A stretch of 64,000 nucleotides of DNA from an uncultured Christensenella sp. (GTDB lineage Bacteria; Bacillota; Clostridia; Christensenellales; Borkfalkiaceae). Below the pieces are notes generated by a model. It saw only the letters and a program-made list of their open reading frames with translations. It did not search any database and was not told the origin of the DNA. Position numbers and translations under genes: made by a program. Location of the stretch: contig CAJUER010000001.1 of assembly GCA_910585705.1 (NCBI GenBank), forward strand, positions 557,384 to 621,383. Reading direction: 5' to 3'. Within the stretch, counting starts at the first letter, position 1, and the number at the start of each line of letters is the position of its first letter. Shown here in pieces: positions 8,415-16,038 of the stretch.

Positions 8415-8443
8415 ATTATATCAAATAGCTTGACAATAGTCAA
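8415..8443 (-). promoter_or_regulatory. gap promoter
   Basis: On the minus strand: TTGACT (8443-8438), a 17-base spacer and a perfect TATAAT (8420-8415). A Shine-Dalgarno GGAGGA follows in the leader. Confidence 0.85.
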
Positions 8444-8570
8444 TTATTTTAATGAACACATAAGTTTATTAACTGTCTGTTTCAATTTTGTATTATACGC
8501 TAATTCTGCACATTTGAAAAGTAAATTATAGCAATTTTCCGTACTATTTTAAATTTTTTTATAAATTAAC

Positions 8571-8599
8571 TTGAATTTTTACCGGCAATGAATTATACT
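8571..8599 (+). promoter_or_regulatory. fba promoter
   Basis: TTGAAT (8571-8576), a 17-base spacer and TATACT (8594-8599), 49 bases before the fba ATG. The region 8444-8570 between the two divergent promoters is AT-rich without a clear operator. Confidence 0.7.
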
Positions 8600-8648
8600 T
8601 AATAAAGTACTTATTACCATATTATATTATAAATTTTCGGAGGATTAT

Positions 8649-9515
8649 ATGGCACTGGTTTCAGTAAAACAAATGCTTGAAAAGGCGAGAGACGGCAAAT
8701 ACGCCGTAGGTCAATTCAACATAAACAATCTCGAATGGACAAAATCCATTCTGCAAACGGCGCAGGAGTTGAATTCTCCCGTTATTCTGGGCGTTTCGGA
8801 AGGCGCAGGAAAATATATGACGGGATTTAAAACCGTTGCTTCTATGGTTAAAGCAATGATTGAAGAACTGAACATTACGGTTCCCGTTGCCCTCCATCTC
8901 GATCACGGCACATACGAAGGCTGTTACAAATGTATCGAAGCAGGCTTTTCTTCGATAATGTTCGACGGTTCGCACTTCCCCATCGATGAAAATATCGCAA
9001 AGACAAAAGAGCTTGTCGAAGTCTGCAAAAAGAAGGGTTTAAGCCTTGAAGCCGAAGTCGGTTCAATCGGCGGCGAAGAAGACGGCGTTGTCGGTCTCGG
9101 AGAATGTGCAGACCCCGATGAATGTAAGAAAATAGCAAGTCTCGGCATAACTATACTTGCCGCAGGAATAGGCAACATTCACGGCAAATATCCTGCAAAC
9201 TGGCCCGGTCTCCGCTTTGACGTGCTTGCCGCAATCAAGGAAAAAGTCGGCGATATGCCTTTGGTTCTTCACGGCGGTACCGGAATACCCACCGATATGA
9301 TTAAGAAAGCCATTTCTCTCGGCGTTGCAAAAATAAACGTAAATACAGAGTGTCAGCTCGCTTTCCAGGAAGCTACAAGAAAGTATATCGAAGACGGCAA
9401 AGATTTGCAGGGCAAAGGATTCGACCCCCGCAAACTGCTTGCACCCGGCTGTGAGGCAATCAAGCAGACTGTTCGTGAAAAAATGCAGATTTTCGGCAGC
9501 ATAGGAAAAGCATAA
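8649..9515 (+). CDS. fba: Class II fructose-1,6-bisphosphate aldolase
   Basis: 288 aa zinc-dependent aldolase that cleaves fructose-1,6-bisphosphate to the two triose phosphates. Visible family motifs are HLDHGTYE (catalytic Asp and zinc His), the SIMFDGSH segment, EAEVGSIGGEED, the second zinc His in NIHGKYP, and LHGGTGIP with the third His. The NVNTE phosphate-binding segment follows. Length is typical of the short Gram-positive form. CGGAGGA sits five bases before the ATG. Confidence 0.96.
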   Translation: MALVSVKQMLEKARDGKYAVGQFNINNLEWTKSILQTAQELNSPVILGVSEGAGKYMTGFKTVASMVKAMIEELNITVPVALHLDHGTYEGCYKCIEAGFSSIMFDGSHFPIDENIAKTKELVEVCKKKGLSLEAEVGSIGGEEDGVVGLGECADPDECKKIASLGITILAAGIGNIHGKYPANWPGLRFDVLAAIKEKVGDMPLVLHGGTGIPTDMIKKAISLGVAKINVNTECQLAFQEATRKYIEDGKDLQGKGFDPRKLLAPGCEAIKQTVREKMQIFGSIGKA

Positions 9516-9524
9516 AAATTTAAA

Positions 9525-9557
9525 CCCTCCGCAAATATTATCGGAGGGTTATTTTTT
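9525..9557 (+). terminator. fba terminator
   Basis: 7-bp GC-rich stem CCCTCCG/CGGAGGG (9525-9531, 9542-9548) with a 10-base loop, then ATTTTTTT. Confidence 0.85.
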
Positions 9558-9581
9558 TATTTGTTGCACAGAATAATTTCT

Positions 9582-9995
9582 ATGAAACGAAAAATTTTGC
9601 TGATTTCTTTGTTTTGCGTACTGCTCCTGGCTTTATTACCGGCTTGCGACGCACGCAAGACAGGTTCTTTAAAAGATCTGACAATGCCGTACATTGCACA
9701 ATATGAATGTACGGAAGCACGGTTCGGAAACGAGGACTTGTTTGAAAAATTCGAATATATTGAAATAAATCTTGTAAACCAAGAAAAGCTGGAACTTATA
9801 TATAAGCTCAAAAACGGCGATAAAAAAGTTATTAAAGCCCCCTACAATCTGAATAAATCAACGCGCGAACTGAGCGCGGAAATCGGAATTCTTGGGCACA
9901 AATTCAAGCAAACCGCCATAGTTAAAAACGGCAAATTTACCATAAGCAAAACAATAGGTAAAAAGCAACTTGTAATGAAGTTTAAGATGAAATAA
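9582..9995 (+). CDS. Small predicted lipoprotein, function unknown
   Basis: 137 aa from the ATG at 9582. The N-terminus has Lys/Arg, a hydrophobic core and the lipobox LPAC, so the mature chain begins at a lipidated Cys near residue 22 and faces outward from the membrane. The mature domain of about 115 residues is charged with alternating beta-like stretches. I do not recognise the family. No good Shine-Dalgarno precedes the ATG; an in-frame TTG at 9561 is an unlikely alternative. It lies between two strong terminators. Confidence 0.65.
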   Translation: MKRKILLISLFCVLLLALLPACDARKTGSLKDLTMPYIAQYECTEARFGNEDLFEKFEYIEINLVNQEKLELIYKLKNGDKKVIKAPYNLNKSTRELSAEIGILGHKFKQTAIVKNGKFTISKTIGKKQLVMKFKMK

Positions 9996-10000
9996 AAAAC

Positions 10001-10027
10001 GCACCGCAATCAAGCGGTGCATTTTTT
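10001..10027. terminator. Bidirectional terminator between convergent genes
   Basis: 7-bp stem GCACCGC/GCGGTGC (10001-10007, 10014-10020) with A6 before and T7 after. Confidence 0.85.
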
Positions 10028-10368
10028 TATTCGGGTTTATAATTACCCGTGATCTCCTCCAATCCCTCGCTATCGATTTTCGCAAAAACCTCCTCCGCAG
10101 GAACAGGCTTCTCATTTAAAAGCTCGTCAATCGTAACCTGCTCTACGGGAGCGCTTTCGATATTCGCAAGAATTTTCTCGGTTTCCTGATCGTAGACTGC
10201 AAAATCATATTCCATTTTCGCAAGTTTGTTACTAAGATAAACGCTGTCCAGTTTGCGACGCAAATTCTTCTCATTACTGCGCGCCACCGCATAAGAGATA
10301 ACAAAAGTAAAAAGCAATACTATAAAAAAAGAAGCCGCAACTATCGCAACTATATACTGTGCATCCAT
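10027..10368 (-). CDS. Single-pass membrane protein, function unknown
   Basis: 113 aa. One N-terminal transmembrane helix (about residues 5-29) is followed by a charged cytoplasmic region with coiled-coil-like Lys/Asp/Glu content (30-70) and an acidic tail. I do not recognise a family. The upstream promoter places the first transcribed base at or next to the A of the ATG, which predicts a leaderless message. The GGAG in the promoter spacer is 15 bases away and would not be transcribed. It is divergent from the TetR gene. Confidence 0.6.
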   Translation of the reverse strand: MDAQYIVAIVAASFFIVLLFTFVISYAVARSNEKNLRRKLDSVYLSNKLAKMEYDFAVYDQETEKILANIESAPVEQVTIDELLNEKPVPAEEVFAKIDSEGLEEITGNYKPE

Positions 10369-10374
10369 ACTTTA

Positions 10375-10403
10375 ATTTTACTACTCCGTTATTATTATGT
10401 CAA
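10375..10403 (-). promoter_or_regulatory. Promoter giving a predicted leaderless mRNA
   Basis: On the minus strand: TTGACA (10403-10398), 17 bases, TAAAAT (10380-10375), then TAAAGT and the ATG at 10368. Six bases separate the -10 box from the ATG. Confidence 0.75.
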
Positions 10404-10410
10404 CTTTAAA

Positions 10411-10455
10411 TTGATTTTACTTTTATTATGTTATATAATTAAACAAGTAAAATCA
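10411..10455 (+). promoter_or_regulatory. TetR-gene promoter framed by an 11-bp inverted repeat
   Basis: TTGATT (10411-10416), a 17-base spacer and TATAAT (10434-10439) form the promoter. A perfect inverted repeat, TGATTTTACTT (10412-10422) and AAGTAAAATCA (10445-10455), has one arm on the -35 and the other at the predicted start of transcription. This is the expected layout of an autorepressor operator for the TetR protein encoded next. Confidence 0.65.
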
Positions 10456-10471
10456 GTTCGGAGCTTTACCT

Positions 10472-11032
10472 ATGCTTGCCGATAAAAGAATAATAAAAAC
10501 TCGTTCGGAAATTAAAAATGCATTTATGCAACTGATAATTGAAAAAGAACCGAACAAAATTTCCGTTTCCGCTTTGACCGAAAAGGCGCAGGTTAATCGC
10601 ACTACGTTCTATCTGCATTACAGAAACATTGACGACGTAATTTTGGATATTGAAAGCGAAATAAGTGCACACATATCCGCGTCTATCTCAAATTTGGATT
10701 TCAACGACGTTTACGGGAGTACCTGCACTGTTTTCAGCGGACTTACTGACACGCTTAACGAAAACACCGCGATGAGGAATTATATTCTAAATTCAACCTC
10801 GTCCAAAAGTATCATCTCAAGGCTAAAAGAAATTTTAGCCGATAAAATTAAAACTGCCGTAATCAAAAAAATTCCTGAACGTACAGACAGAAAAACAGAT
10901 TATTCTCTGACTTTTATTGCCGCAGGAATTATTGACACGTATGTTAAATGGGCTAATTCGGAAGATAAAACCGTGACTTTGGGCGAGCTGATAGAAACCG
11001 TAAGCACTCTTATACAAAAAACCGTTATATAA
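10472..11032 (+). CDS. TetR/AcrR family transcriptional regulator
   Basis: 186 aa. The N-terminal helix-turn-helix (about 5-52) contains the TetR signature ISVSALTEKAQVNRTTFYLH. The C-terminal ligand domain resembles the TetR_C_8 type found in DhaS-like regulators, with the late YVKWAN helix. GGAG lies eight bases before the ATG. The inverted repeat around its promoter suggests autorepression. No obvious target operon is adjacent: the divergent gene is a small membrane protein and murG is separated by a terminator. Confidence 0.88.
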   Translation: MLADKRIIKTRSEIKNAFMQLIIEKEPNKISVSALTEKAQVNRTTFYLHYRNIDDVILDIESEISAHISASISNLDFNDVYGSTCTVFSGLTDTLNENTAMRNYILNSTSSKSIISRLKEILADKIKTAVIKKIPERTDRKTDYSLTFIAAGIIDTYVKWANSEDKTVTLGELIETVSTLIQKTVI

Positions 11033-11036
11033 TTTA

Positions 11037-11068
11037 CGGGCGAACACAAACGTTCGCCCGTTCGTTTT
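11037..11068 (+). terminator. Terminator of the TetR gene
   Basis: Perfect 9-bp stem CGGGCGAAC/GTTCGCCCG (11037-11045, 11052-11060) with a 6-base loop, then TTCGTTTT. Confidence 0.8.
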
Positions 11069-11112
11069 AGTTTAATCTCATAATTTACGGCAATAACAAG
11101 TATATTAGAGTT

Positions 11113-12150
11113 ATGAAAAAAATTATGTTCAGCGGCGGCGGAAGCGCAGGGCACGTTATACCTAATATCGCCATTATAGAGGATTTGAAAAACACCTACT
11201 CCGTCTCTTATATAGGTACGGGCGCAATCGAAGAGAGCATTTGCAAAAGCAATGCAATTAGCTTTTACAAATTCGAGGCAGTGAAATTTGTGCGCGGTAA
11301 AATTTTATGCAACCTTGCAATTCCTTTTAAACTTTTAAAAAGCATAAAACATGCGGGGAAAATTTTAGACAAAGTTAAGCCGGACCTGCTTTTTTGTAAA
11401 GGCGGCTACGTTTGCATCGCCCCGACGATTGCCGCAAAAAAGCGCGGTATACCCGTAATAACCCACGAATCGGACGTGTGCTCTGGACTTGCAAACAAGC
11501 TTATAGGGCGTAAGTGTGAAAAAGTTTTGACCACTTTCCCCTCCACCGCAGAAAGATTTTCAAATGGCATTCACACAGGCTCGCCTATGAGGAAAAATAT
11601 TTTCGAGGGCGATAAAGAAGAAGCAAAAAAACATTTTAAGATTGACGACCGCCCTACCCTGCTTGTTTTCGGCGGCGGCAGCGGCTCGAAAATTATAAAT
11701 GAAAACATACGCAAAGCCGCATTCGACTTGTGCAAAAAATTTAACATACTGCACGTTTGCGGCAAAGGTAACACAGTAGATTCAAACATTTATGGTTATA
11801 AGCAGATTGAATTTGTGAACGATATGGGTATGGCTTATGCGTGCGCGGACGCGGCGGTTGCACGTTGCGGTTCCAATTCCGCAAACGAGCTTATTGCTTT
11901 GAAAATACCCACTCTGTTTATCCCGTTGCAAAATTCTTCAAGTCGCGGAGATCAGGTAGTAAACGCAGAATATTTTAAAGGAATGGGTCTTTGCCGTGTG
12001 CTTAGCGAAAAAGAACTTTCCCCCGAGCTATTAAAAAACGAAGTGTGCGCACTATTCAATGACGGGAAATTAAAATCCGCACTCGCGGCAAGTACCATTG
12101 AGTGCGGAAACAAAAATATCATAAAAGAAATTAAACTAAGCCTTCGATAA
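11113..12150 (+). CDS. murG: MurG-like undecaprenyl-PP-MurNAc-pentapeptide GlcNAc transferase
   Basis: 345 aa GT28 glycosyltransferase; MurG adds GlcNAc to lipid I to make lipid II at the cytoplasmic membrane face. Visible motifs are the N-terminal GGGSAGHVIPN loop, FCKGGYV, HESDVCSGLANK, FGGGSGS and the C-terminal ARCGSNSANEL nucleotide-sugar site. Classical MurG has GGTGGH and HEQN; this copy has SAGH and HESD, as in the second, stand-alone MurG clade I recall from clostridia, and it lies outside any division cluster. TATATT ends six bases before the ATG, with no Shine-Dalgarno. Its 3' end overlaps mntP by 20 bases, convergent. Confidence 0.82.
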   Translation: MKKIMFSGGGSAGHVIPNIAIIEDLKNTYSVSYIGTGAIEESICKSNAISFYKFEAVKFVRGKILCNLAIPFKLLKSIKHAGKILDKVKPDLLFCKGGYVCIAPTIAAKKRGIPVITHESDVCSGLANKLIGRKCEKVLTTFPSTAERFSNGIHTGSPMRKNIFEGDKEEAKKHFKIDDRPTLLVFGGGSGSKIINENIRKAAFDLCKKFNILHVCGKGNTVDSNIYGYKQIEFVNDMGMAYACADAAVARCGSNSANELIALKIPTLFIPLQNSSSRGDQVVNAEYFKGMGLCRVLSEKELSPELLKNEVCALFNDGKLKSALAASTIECGNKNIIKEIKLSLR

Positions 12151-12736
12151 GAATTTTAAGTCCGATACCTATTAAAACGATGCCTCCGACTATTTCGGCA
12201 ACGCTTGCTTTCTTTTTGAAAAGCTGACCGAACTTAACGCCTATTATCAGACCGACAAGACTTATCGTAAAAGTTATAGCGCCGATTATGCCTACGCTTA
12301 TCCACGCCCACAACTGAACGTTGCTTACTCCGCTAAGCATAGAATTTAAAGTGAATCCTACGGCAAGCGCGTCTATGCTGGTTGCAATTCCCTGTAACAA
12401 CACTTCCAAAACGGAAAACTTTTTCGGCGTGAGTTCCTCTTTTTTTGAAAGCAGTTCCTTCACTCCGTCAAAAATCATTTTTCCGCCTATTACGAGCAAT
12501 AATGCGAAAGCTATCCAATGGTCGAACGCGTCTATATAGTTAGAGAATGCAAGACCTATGTAAAAGCCGATTATCGGCATCAACGCCTGGAACAGTCCGA
12601 ACGTTGTCGGAATTACCATACCTTTACGTTTATTCAGATCACGATATACCATACCGTCGCAAATGGACACGGCAAATGCGTCCATAGCAAGCGACAAGCC
12701 CGATAATACAATCGAAAGTAAAATTGCAAACGCCAT
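12131..12736 (-). CDS. mntP: Manganese efflux pump MntP
   Basis: 201 aa, six transmembrane segments in two repeated halves (DUF204). Each half has the conserved acidic signature, LAMDAFAVS near the N-terminus and ATSIDALAVGF in the middle. The family exports Mn2+ across the cytoplasmic membrane. TATAAT, then six bases (AGAGAT), then the ATG predicts a leaderless mRNA. No Mn riboswitch is visible here, unlike the CaCA antiporter gene at 57-58 kb. Confidence 0.93.
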   Translation of the reverse strand: MAFAILLSIVLSGLSLAMDAFAVSICDGMVYRDLNKRKGMVIPTTFGLFQALMPIIGFYIGLAFSNYIDAFDHWIAFALLLVIGGKMIFDGVKELLSKKEELTPKKFSVLEVLLQGIATSIDALAVGFTLNSMLSGVSNVQLWAWISVGIIGAITFTISLVGLIIGVKFGQLFKKKASVAEIVGGIVLIGIGLKILIEGLV

Positions 12737-12742
12737 ATCTCT

Positions 12743-12771
12743 ATTATATCACTGTATTATTAAAAAATAAA
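12743..12771 (-). promoter_or_regulatory. mntP promoter, predicted leaderless start
   Basis: On the minus strand: weak -35 TTTATT (12771-12766), 17 bases, perfect TATAAT (12748-12743), six bases, ATG at 12736. The -35 overlaps the T-run and 3' arm of the tRNA-Pro terminator. Confidence 0.6.
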
Positions 12772-12802
12772 CCTGTTAACACAAAATGTTGACAGGTTTA
12801 TT
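12759..12802 (-). terminator. Terminator downstream of tRNA-Pro
   Basis: 16-base arms 12766-12781 and 12787-12802 pair with one mismatch around a 5-base loop, directly after the tRNA CCA end. A T-rich tail follows on the minus strand. Confidence 0.75.
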
Positions 12803-12879
12803 TGGTTGAGGTGACGGGACTTGAACCCACGACCTTCTGGTCCCTAACCAGACGCGCTACCAAACTGCGCTACACCTCA
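12803..12879 (-). tRNA. tRNA-Pro (anticodon AGG), CCA encoded
   Basis: The cloverleaf is readable on the minus strand: acceptor TGAGGTG/CACCTCA, D arm GCGC...GCGC, anticodon stem TCTGG/CCAGA with loop TTAGGGA (anticodon AGG), T loop TTCAAGT, discriminator A and encoded CCA. It would read CCU codons. A34 is less common than U or G in bacterial tRNA-Pro. Confidence 0.92.
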
Positions 12880-13002
12880 ATTAATTCAAGGCATTAAACT
12901 TTAAAGATTAACAATATAATTATACTTGAAATATGAAAAAAAGCAAACACTTTTCAGGCATTTTATTAAAAATTTTAAATCTAAAATACCTTTTTATAGC
13001 TA

Positions 13003-13031
13003 TTGAAAAAATTTGCTTTAAATGATATAAT
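13003..13031 (+). promoter_or_regulatory. Promoter of the DUF4303-like gene
   Basis: TTGAAA (13003-13008), a 17-base spacer and TATAAT (13026-13031); a GGAG Shine-Dalgarno follows before the ATG at 13061. Confidence 0.75.
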
Positions 13032-13060
13032 TAAACAAGTTAGTATTATGGAGTCGGCCA

Positions 13061-13840
13061 ATGACAAAAAAGCAAATAGCGCAACAACTTATAAACCGTT
13101 ATAAAACAGGAAACACCCAAAGCTTGTTCAACAGCGAAATACAAAATCAATTTATAACGAAGTTTTACTATGCCGTTAAAGAATTTTTACAAGAATTCGT
13201 CTTTGATAAACATAAAGGGCAAAACATATACGGCATTTCTTTTGAAATCGGTACCCTTTTTCAGTCCGTATATGCAGAGGATTTTGAAACTTACTTATAT
13301 TTCAACACCGAAGACGAATACAATAAGCAAATCAAAGGTTGCACGGAAGACGAAAAATTGTATTACCGTTTCGAGCCTTACGCCGAGTGGGACGTTGTAA
13401 GCGCCGATACAAAGGCGTTCATGGAGTTACAAAGCTTTTTAATGGAAAACACCCTTTGCAACTATAACAGATATGAGCTATTCAAATCTTTGATCGGCAA
13501 AGAAGCTTACGAATGGTTTGATGAAAACTTCTTTGAGTTCGAAGAAAATTTTAATAAAGAGCGCGCTTTATTCCGTTATTTGATTACATATGTATTAGGC
13601 ATATTACGAAAGGAAGGCTTTTGGAAACTACTCGGACTTGAAAAATTATATGTAATCCCATTCTCCCCAGAAGATGAAATTCCGTTAGAAGAAATTTTCG
13701 GCTCATATTTGATTATGGATCAAAACTGTCATACAAACGAAACTGCATATATCGATTATCTAAATTCATTATCGGAAGAACCAATAGACAGGAAAAAAGT
13801 TATAGACTATTTCAACTATTTGCAAAGCAATATAAATTAA
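13061..13840 (+). CDS. DUF4303-like protein (possible immunity-type)
   Basis: 259 aa, soluble, acidic and aromatic-rich. The segment with NIYGISFEIG, a Y-FNTEDEY stretch and YAEWDV recalls DUF4303/SUKH-neighbour proteins found near polymorphic toxins, but the resemblance is weak and I assign no function. GGAG lies seven bases before the ATG. It is a single-gene unit with a strong promoter and a very strong terminator, flanked on both sides by tRNA genes, a common landing place for acquired genes. Confidence 0.6.
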   Translation: MTKKQIAQQLINRYKTGNTQSLFNSEIQNQFITKFYYAVKEFLQEFVFDKHKGQNIYGISFEIGTLFQSVYAEDFETYLYFNTEDEYNKQIKGCTEDEKLYYRFEPYAEWDVVSADTKAFMELQSFLMENTLCNYNRYELFKSLIGKEAYEWFDENFFEFEENFNKERALFRYLITYVLGILRKEGFWKLLGLEKLYVIPFSPEDEIPLEEIFGSYLIMDQNCHTNETAYIDYLNSLSEEPIDRKKVIDYFNYLQSNIN

Positions 13841-13880
13841 AAATCAAGCCGACTGCATAAGCAGTCGGCTTGATTTTTGG
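13841..13880. terminator. Strong bidirectional terminator
   Basis: Perfect 16-bp stem (13841-13856 and 13861-13876) with an ATAA loop. It begins right after the stop of the plus-strand gene and right after the 3' end of the minus-strand tRNA-Gly, so it can serve both. Confidence 0.9.
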
Positions 13881-13952
13881 AGCAGGCGACGGGAGTCGAA
13901 CCCGCCGAAATCAGCTTGGGAAGCTGACGCCATACCGATAGGCGACGCCTGC
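13878..13952 (-). tRNA. tRNA-Gly (anticodon CCC), CCA encoded
   Basis: Minus-strand cloverleaf: acceptor GCAGGCG/CGCCTGC, D arm GCC...GGC, anticodon stem TCAGC/GCTGA with loop TTCCCAA (anticodon CCC), T loop TTCGACT, discriminator T and encoded CCA. Confidence 0.93.
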
Positions 13953-14060
13953 AAATATTGTATTTATAATATATCACACTTACGGCCAAAAGAAAAGCAA
14001 TTTTAATAAAAACGTGATTAAAAACTTCCCCAAATGGTAAAAACCTTTACGGAGGCAATT

Positions 14061-15311
14061 ATGAACCCTATTAAAGAAAAATCGAGAAGTCTTGAAAACA
14101 GTTTTTTACCCTTAAAAAAAATGTATCCTAAGAGCTACAACAAAAACAAAACTTCACCTTACACGAAAACGCGTGTAATTTTAATGAACGGAACCGAATT
14201 CGAATCGCAATGGTTTATGCATAACTTTGCAAGGCATTGCGACGAGCCCGAGATTTTAAGCGCGCTTGCCGTAGTTCGCAGACAGGAACAGCAACAGCAA
14301 AAGCGAATCAGCTGCCTGAAGCCTTTGAACGAAAGCATACTCGAAACAACTATCGCATACGAACAGCTTGCGGTCGATTTGACCGCTGTGCTCGCAAAAC
14401 ACGAAAAGGACGAAAACAATATAAAAGCGTTAAACTTTGCGCTTCTTGAAGATTTCGACCACCTCTACCGCTACGCAAATCTCCTTAAAATGGATAAGGG
14501 CGAGGACGCGGATATGCTTGTCGGAAAGTATACCGAAATTATGCCCGGACGCCCCACCATTGCCGAACACCGCTATCCTTCAGACGACGTAAAGCCGCAC
14601 ATGAACGCCGAGTCCGCAGACCTTTACAGCAAACTGGTTGCGAGCACTATTACGGCGGCGGAACAGCAGACAATGAACTATTACATGAACATTGCGCAGT
14701 GGTATAAAAACGATTTGGGCAGGCGTTTATACGCTGAAATAGCGATGATCGAGGAAGCGCACGTTACGCAGTACGAAAGCCTTAAAGACCCTACGCAGAC
14801 TTGGCTTGAACAGTGGGTTATGCACGAATATTGCGAGTGCTGGCTTTATTACTCCGCAATGCAGGACGAAAGCAACAGTTATATTAAAAAGATATGGGCA
14901 GAACATTTTAAAATGGAAGTCGCGCATCTTAAAACCGCCGCTAAGCTTCTCAAAAAGTTTGAAGGCAGAAGCTTTGAATCGCTTTGCGGTTCGGGCGAAT
15001 TCCCTCAGCTTTTAAAGCTCGGAGGGAACAAAGACTATATAAGAAAAGTGCTTGCAAGCACAGTAGAACTTACCGCAGATAATACACAGGTTAAGCACGA
15101 TTATAAGGATATTAAAAAGATACCCGACGACCACAGATATTTCGACTATCAGAAATATATGTCCGATCCCGAAAAGACCCCTTCTCACCTCGTTATTAAA
15201 AAGGCGATTGAAAGACTTGGAAAAGATTACCGCTATCAGGACAGCGACCACCCCGTAAAGGAATTGCGCAGCCGTCAAAAAGACAATACAACGATAGCAA
15301 GAACGAAATAG
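14061..15311 (+). CDS. Ferritin-like di-iron domain protein
   Basis: 416 aa from the ATG at 14061, chosen because GGAGG (14051-14055) lies five bases upstream. Helical and rich in His, Glu and aromatic residues. Ferritin-like iron ligands appear in a first helical unit (EDFDHLYRYANLL, about residue 138) and a second one (ATTITAAEQQTMNYY, EIAMIEEAHVTQYESL, EHFKMEVAHLKTAAK, about 200-300). The ExxH pairs fit a carboxylate-bridged di-iron centre. Its substrate is unknown; the rubrerythrin-like context of an anaerobe suggests peroxide or oxygen handling (inference). Monocistronic, ends in TAG. Confidence 0.75.
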   Translation: MNPIKEKSRSLENSFLPLKKMYPKSYNKNKTSPYTKTRVILMNGTEFESQWFMHNFARHCDEPEILSALAVVRRQEQQQQKRISCLKPLNESILETTIAYEQLAVDLTAVLAKHEKDENNIKALNFALLEDFDHLYRYANLLKMDKGEDADMLVGKYTEIMPGRPTIAEHRYPSDDVKPHMNAESADLYSKLVASTITAAEQQTMNYYMNIAQWYKNDLGRRLYAEIAMIEEAHVTQYESLKDPTQTWLEQWVMHEYCECWLYYSAMQDESNSYIKKIWAEHFKMEVAHLKTAAKLLKKFEGRSFESLCGSGEFPQLLKLGGNKDYIRKVLASTVELTADNTQVKHDYKDIKKIPDDHRYFDYQKYMSDPEKTPSHLVIKKAIERLGKDYRYQDSDHPVKELRSRQKDNTTIARTK

Positions 15312-15351
15312 CAAACACCTCCTATTTAAGACAGTACAGTATAGGTAAATA

Positions 15352-15392
15352 AGAAAAGCGGTATAGAATAAACTATACCGCTTTTCTTTATT
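15352..15392 (+). terminator. Terminator of the ferritin-like gene
   Basis: Perfect 15-bp stem (15352-15366, 15373-15387) with an AATAAA loop, then TTTATTG. Confidence 0.85.
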
Positions 15393-15525
15393 GTCTTTTG
15401 CAGTTTGAAGTATGGTCAAAGCTATGTCAGTTAATGTTTAGTATAAGCGCTATGGTTTTCAAGCAGAATAGCTTGCTTAGAAAATTCAATGTTTATTGCT
15501 GTTTTTATGTATTAATCGAATTATC

Positions 15526-15894
15526 TTAATTTTCTTTATTTAACAACTCGTTGCTGAGCATTACGATTTGATCGCCATATTTCTTTTTACGTGAATTTAA
15601 CATTGCTTTGTAGATAAAGTAGTTAACAATGCAAAGGACAATACCCGCAACTCCGACTATTACGCCCACCGTCATTAAGGCAGTTGCAGACATTATAGAC
15701 GCGCCGATAACTTTCATTGAAAGGCACATGCCTGTCCCGAAAATAATCATTGCAATCGAGCCGAAGATATAAGCGACTAACAAAGCAGGCAATTTAACCT
15801 TTTTGTCGAGTTCTTTAAGCTCGTCTAACTTAGTATGCTCTTGCGCGATATAATTGTCCCTGACCTTCATAACGTAATTGTTTTGGTTTTCCAT
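15526..15894 (-). CDS. Two-helix membrane protein, paralogue of 16039-16431
   Basis: 122 aa with a charged N-terminal helix, two transmembrane segments (about 38-60 and 68-92) and a basic cytoplasmic tail ending KYGDQIVMLSNELLN. The tail and overall plan match the neighbouring 16039-16431 protein (KRYGKQIVDLSNELLN), so the two are paralogues. No function is known to me. It has a strong AAGGAGGAGG site. The terminator of the two-component operon separates it from that operon, but a five-unit repeat array resembling the one at the response regulator promoter lies just upstream. Confidence 0.75.
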   Translation of the reverse strand: MENQNNYVMKVRDNYIAQEHTKLDELKELDKKVKLPALLVAYIFGSIAMIIFGTGMCLSMKVIGASIMSATALMTVGVIVGVAGIVLCIVNYFIYKAMLNSRKKKYGDQIVMLSNELLNKEN

Positions 15895-15952
15895 AATTAA
15901 ACCTCCTCCTTGAATTTTGTAATTACATAATAATCCGCCGATGTTTATATTT

Positions 15953-16002
15953 TGCTAATACTTTGTAAACGTTTAGTAATTGTTTTGTTTGCGTTTTGTA
16001 AA
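15953..16002 (-). promoter_or_regulatory. Five-unit 11-bp direct-repeat operator (TTTACA-like)
   Basis: On the minus strand from 16002: TTTACA, CAAACA, ATTACT, TTTACA and TTAGCA, each separated by exactly five bases (AAACG, AAACA, AAACG, AAGTA). The 11-bp phase and TTWACA consensus are those of OmpR/PhoP-class response-regulator sites. A related array lies in the promoter of the response regulator gene. Confidence 0.65.
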
Positions 16003-16005
16003 GAT

Positions 16006-16035
16006 AAAAAAGGCACCGTAGAAACGATACCTTTT
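16006..16035 (-). terminator. Terminator of the two-component operon
   Basis: 12-bp stem (16008-16019, 16024-16035) that is perfect on the minus strand only if two G-U pairs are allowed, followed by a T run. It lies four bases past the stop of the 16039 gene. Confidence 0.8.
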
Positions 16036-16038
16036 TGC

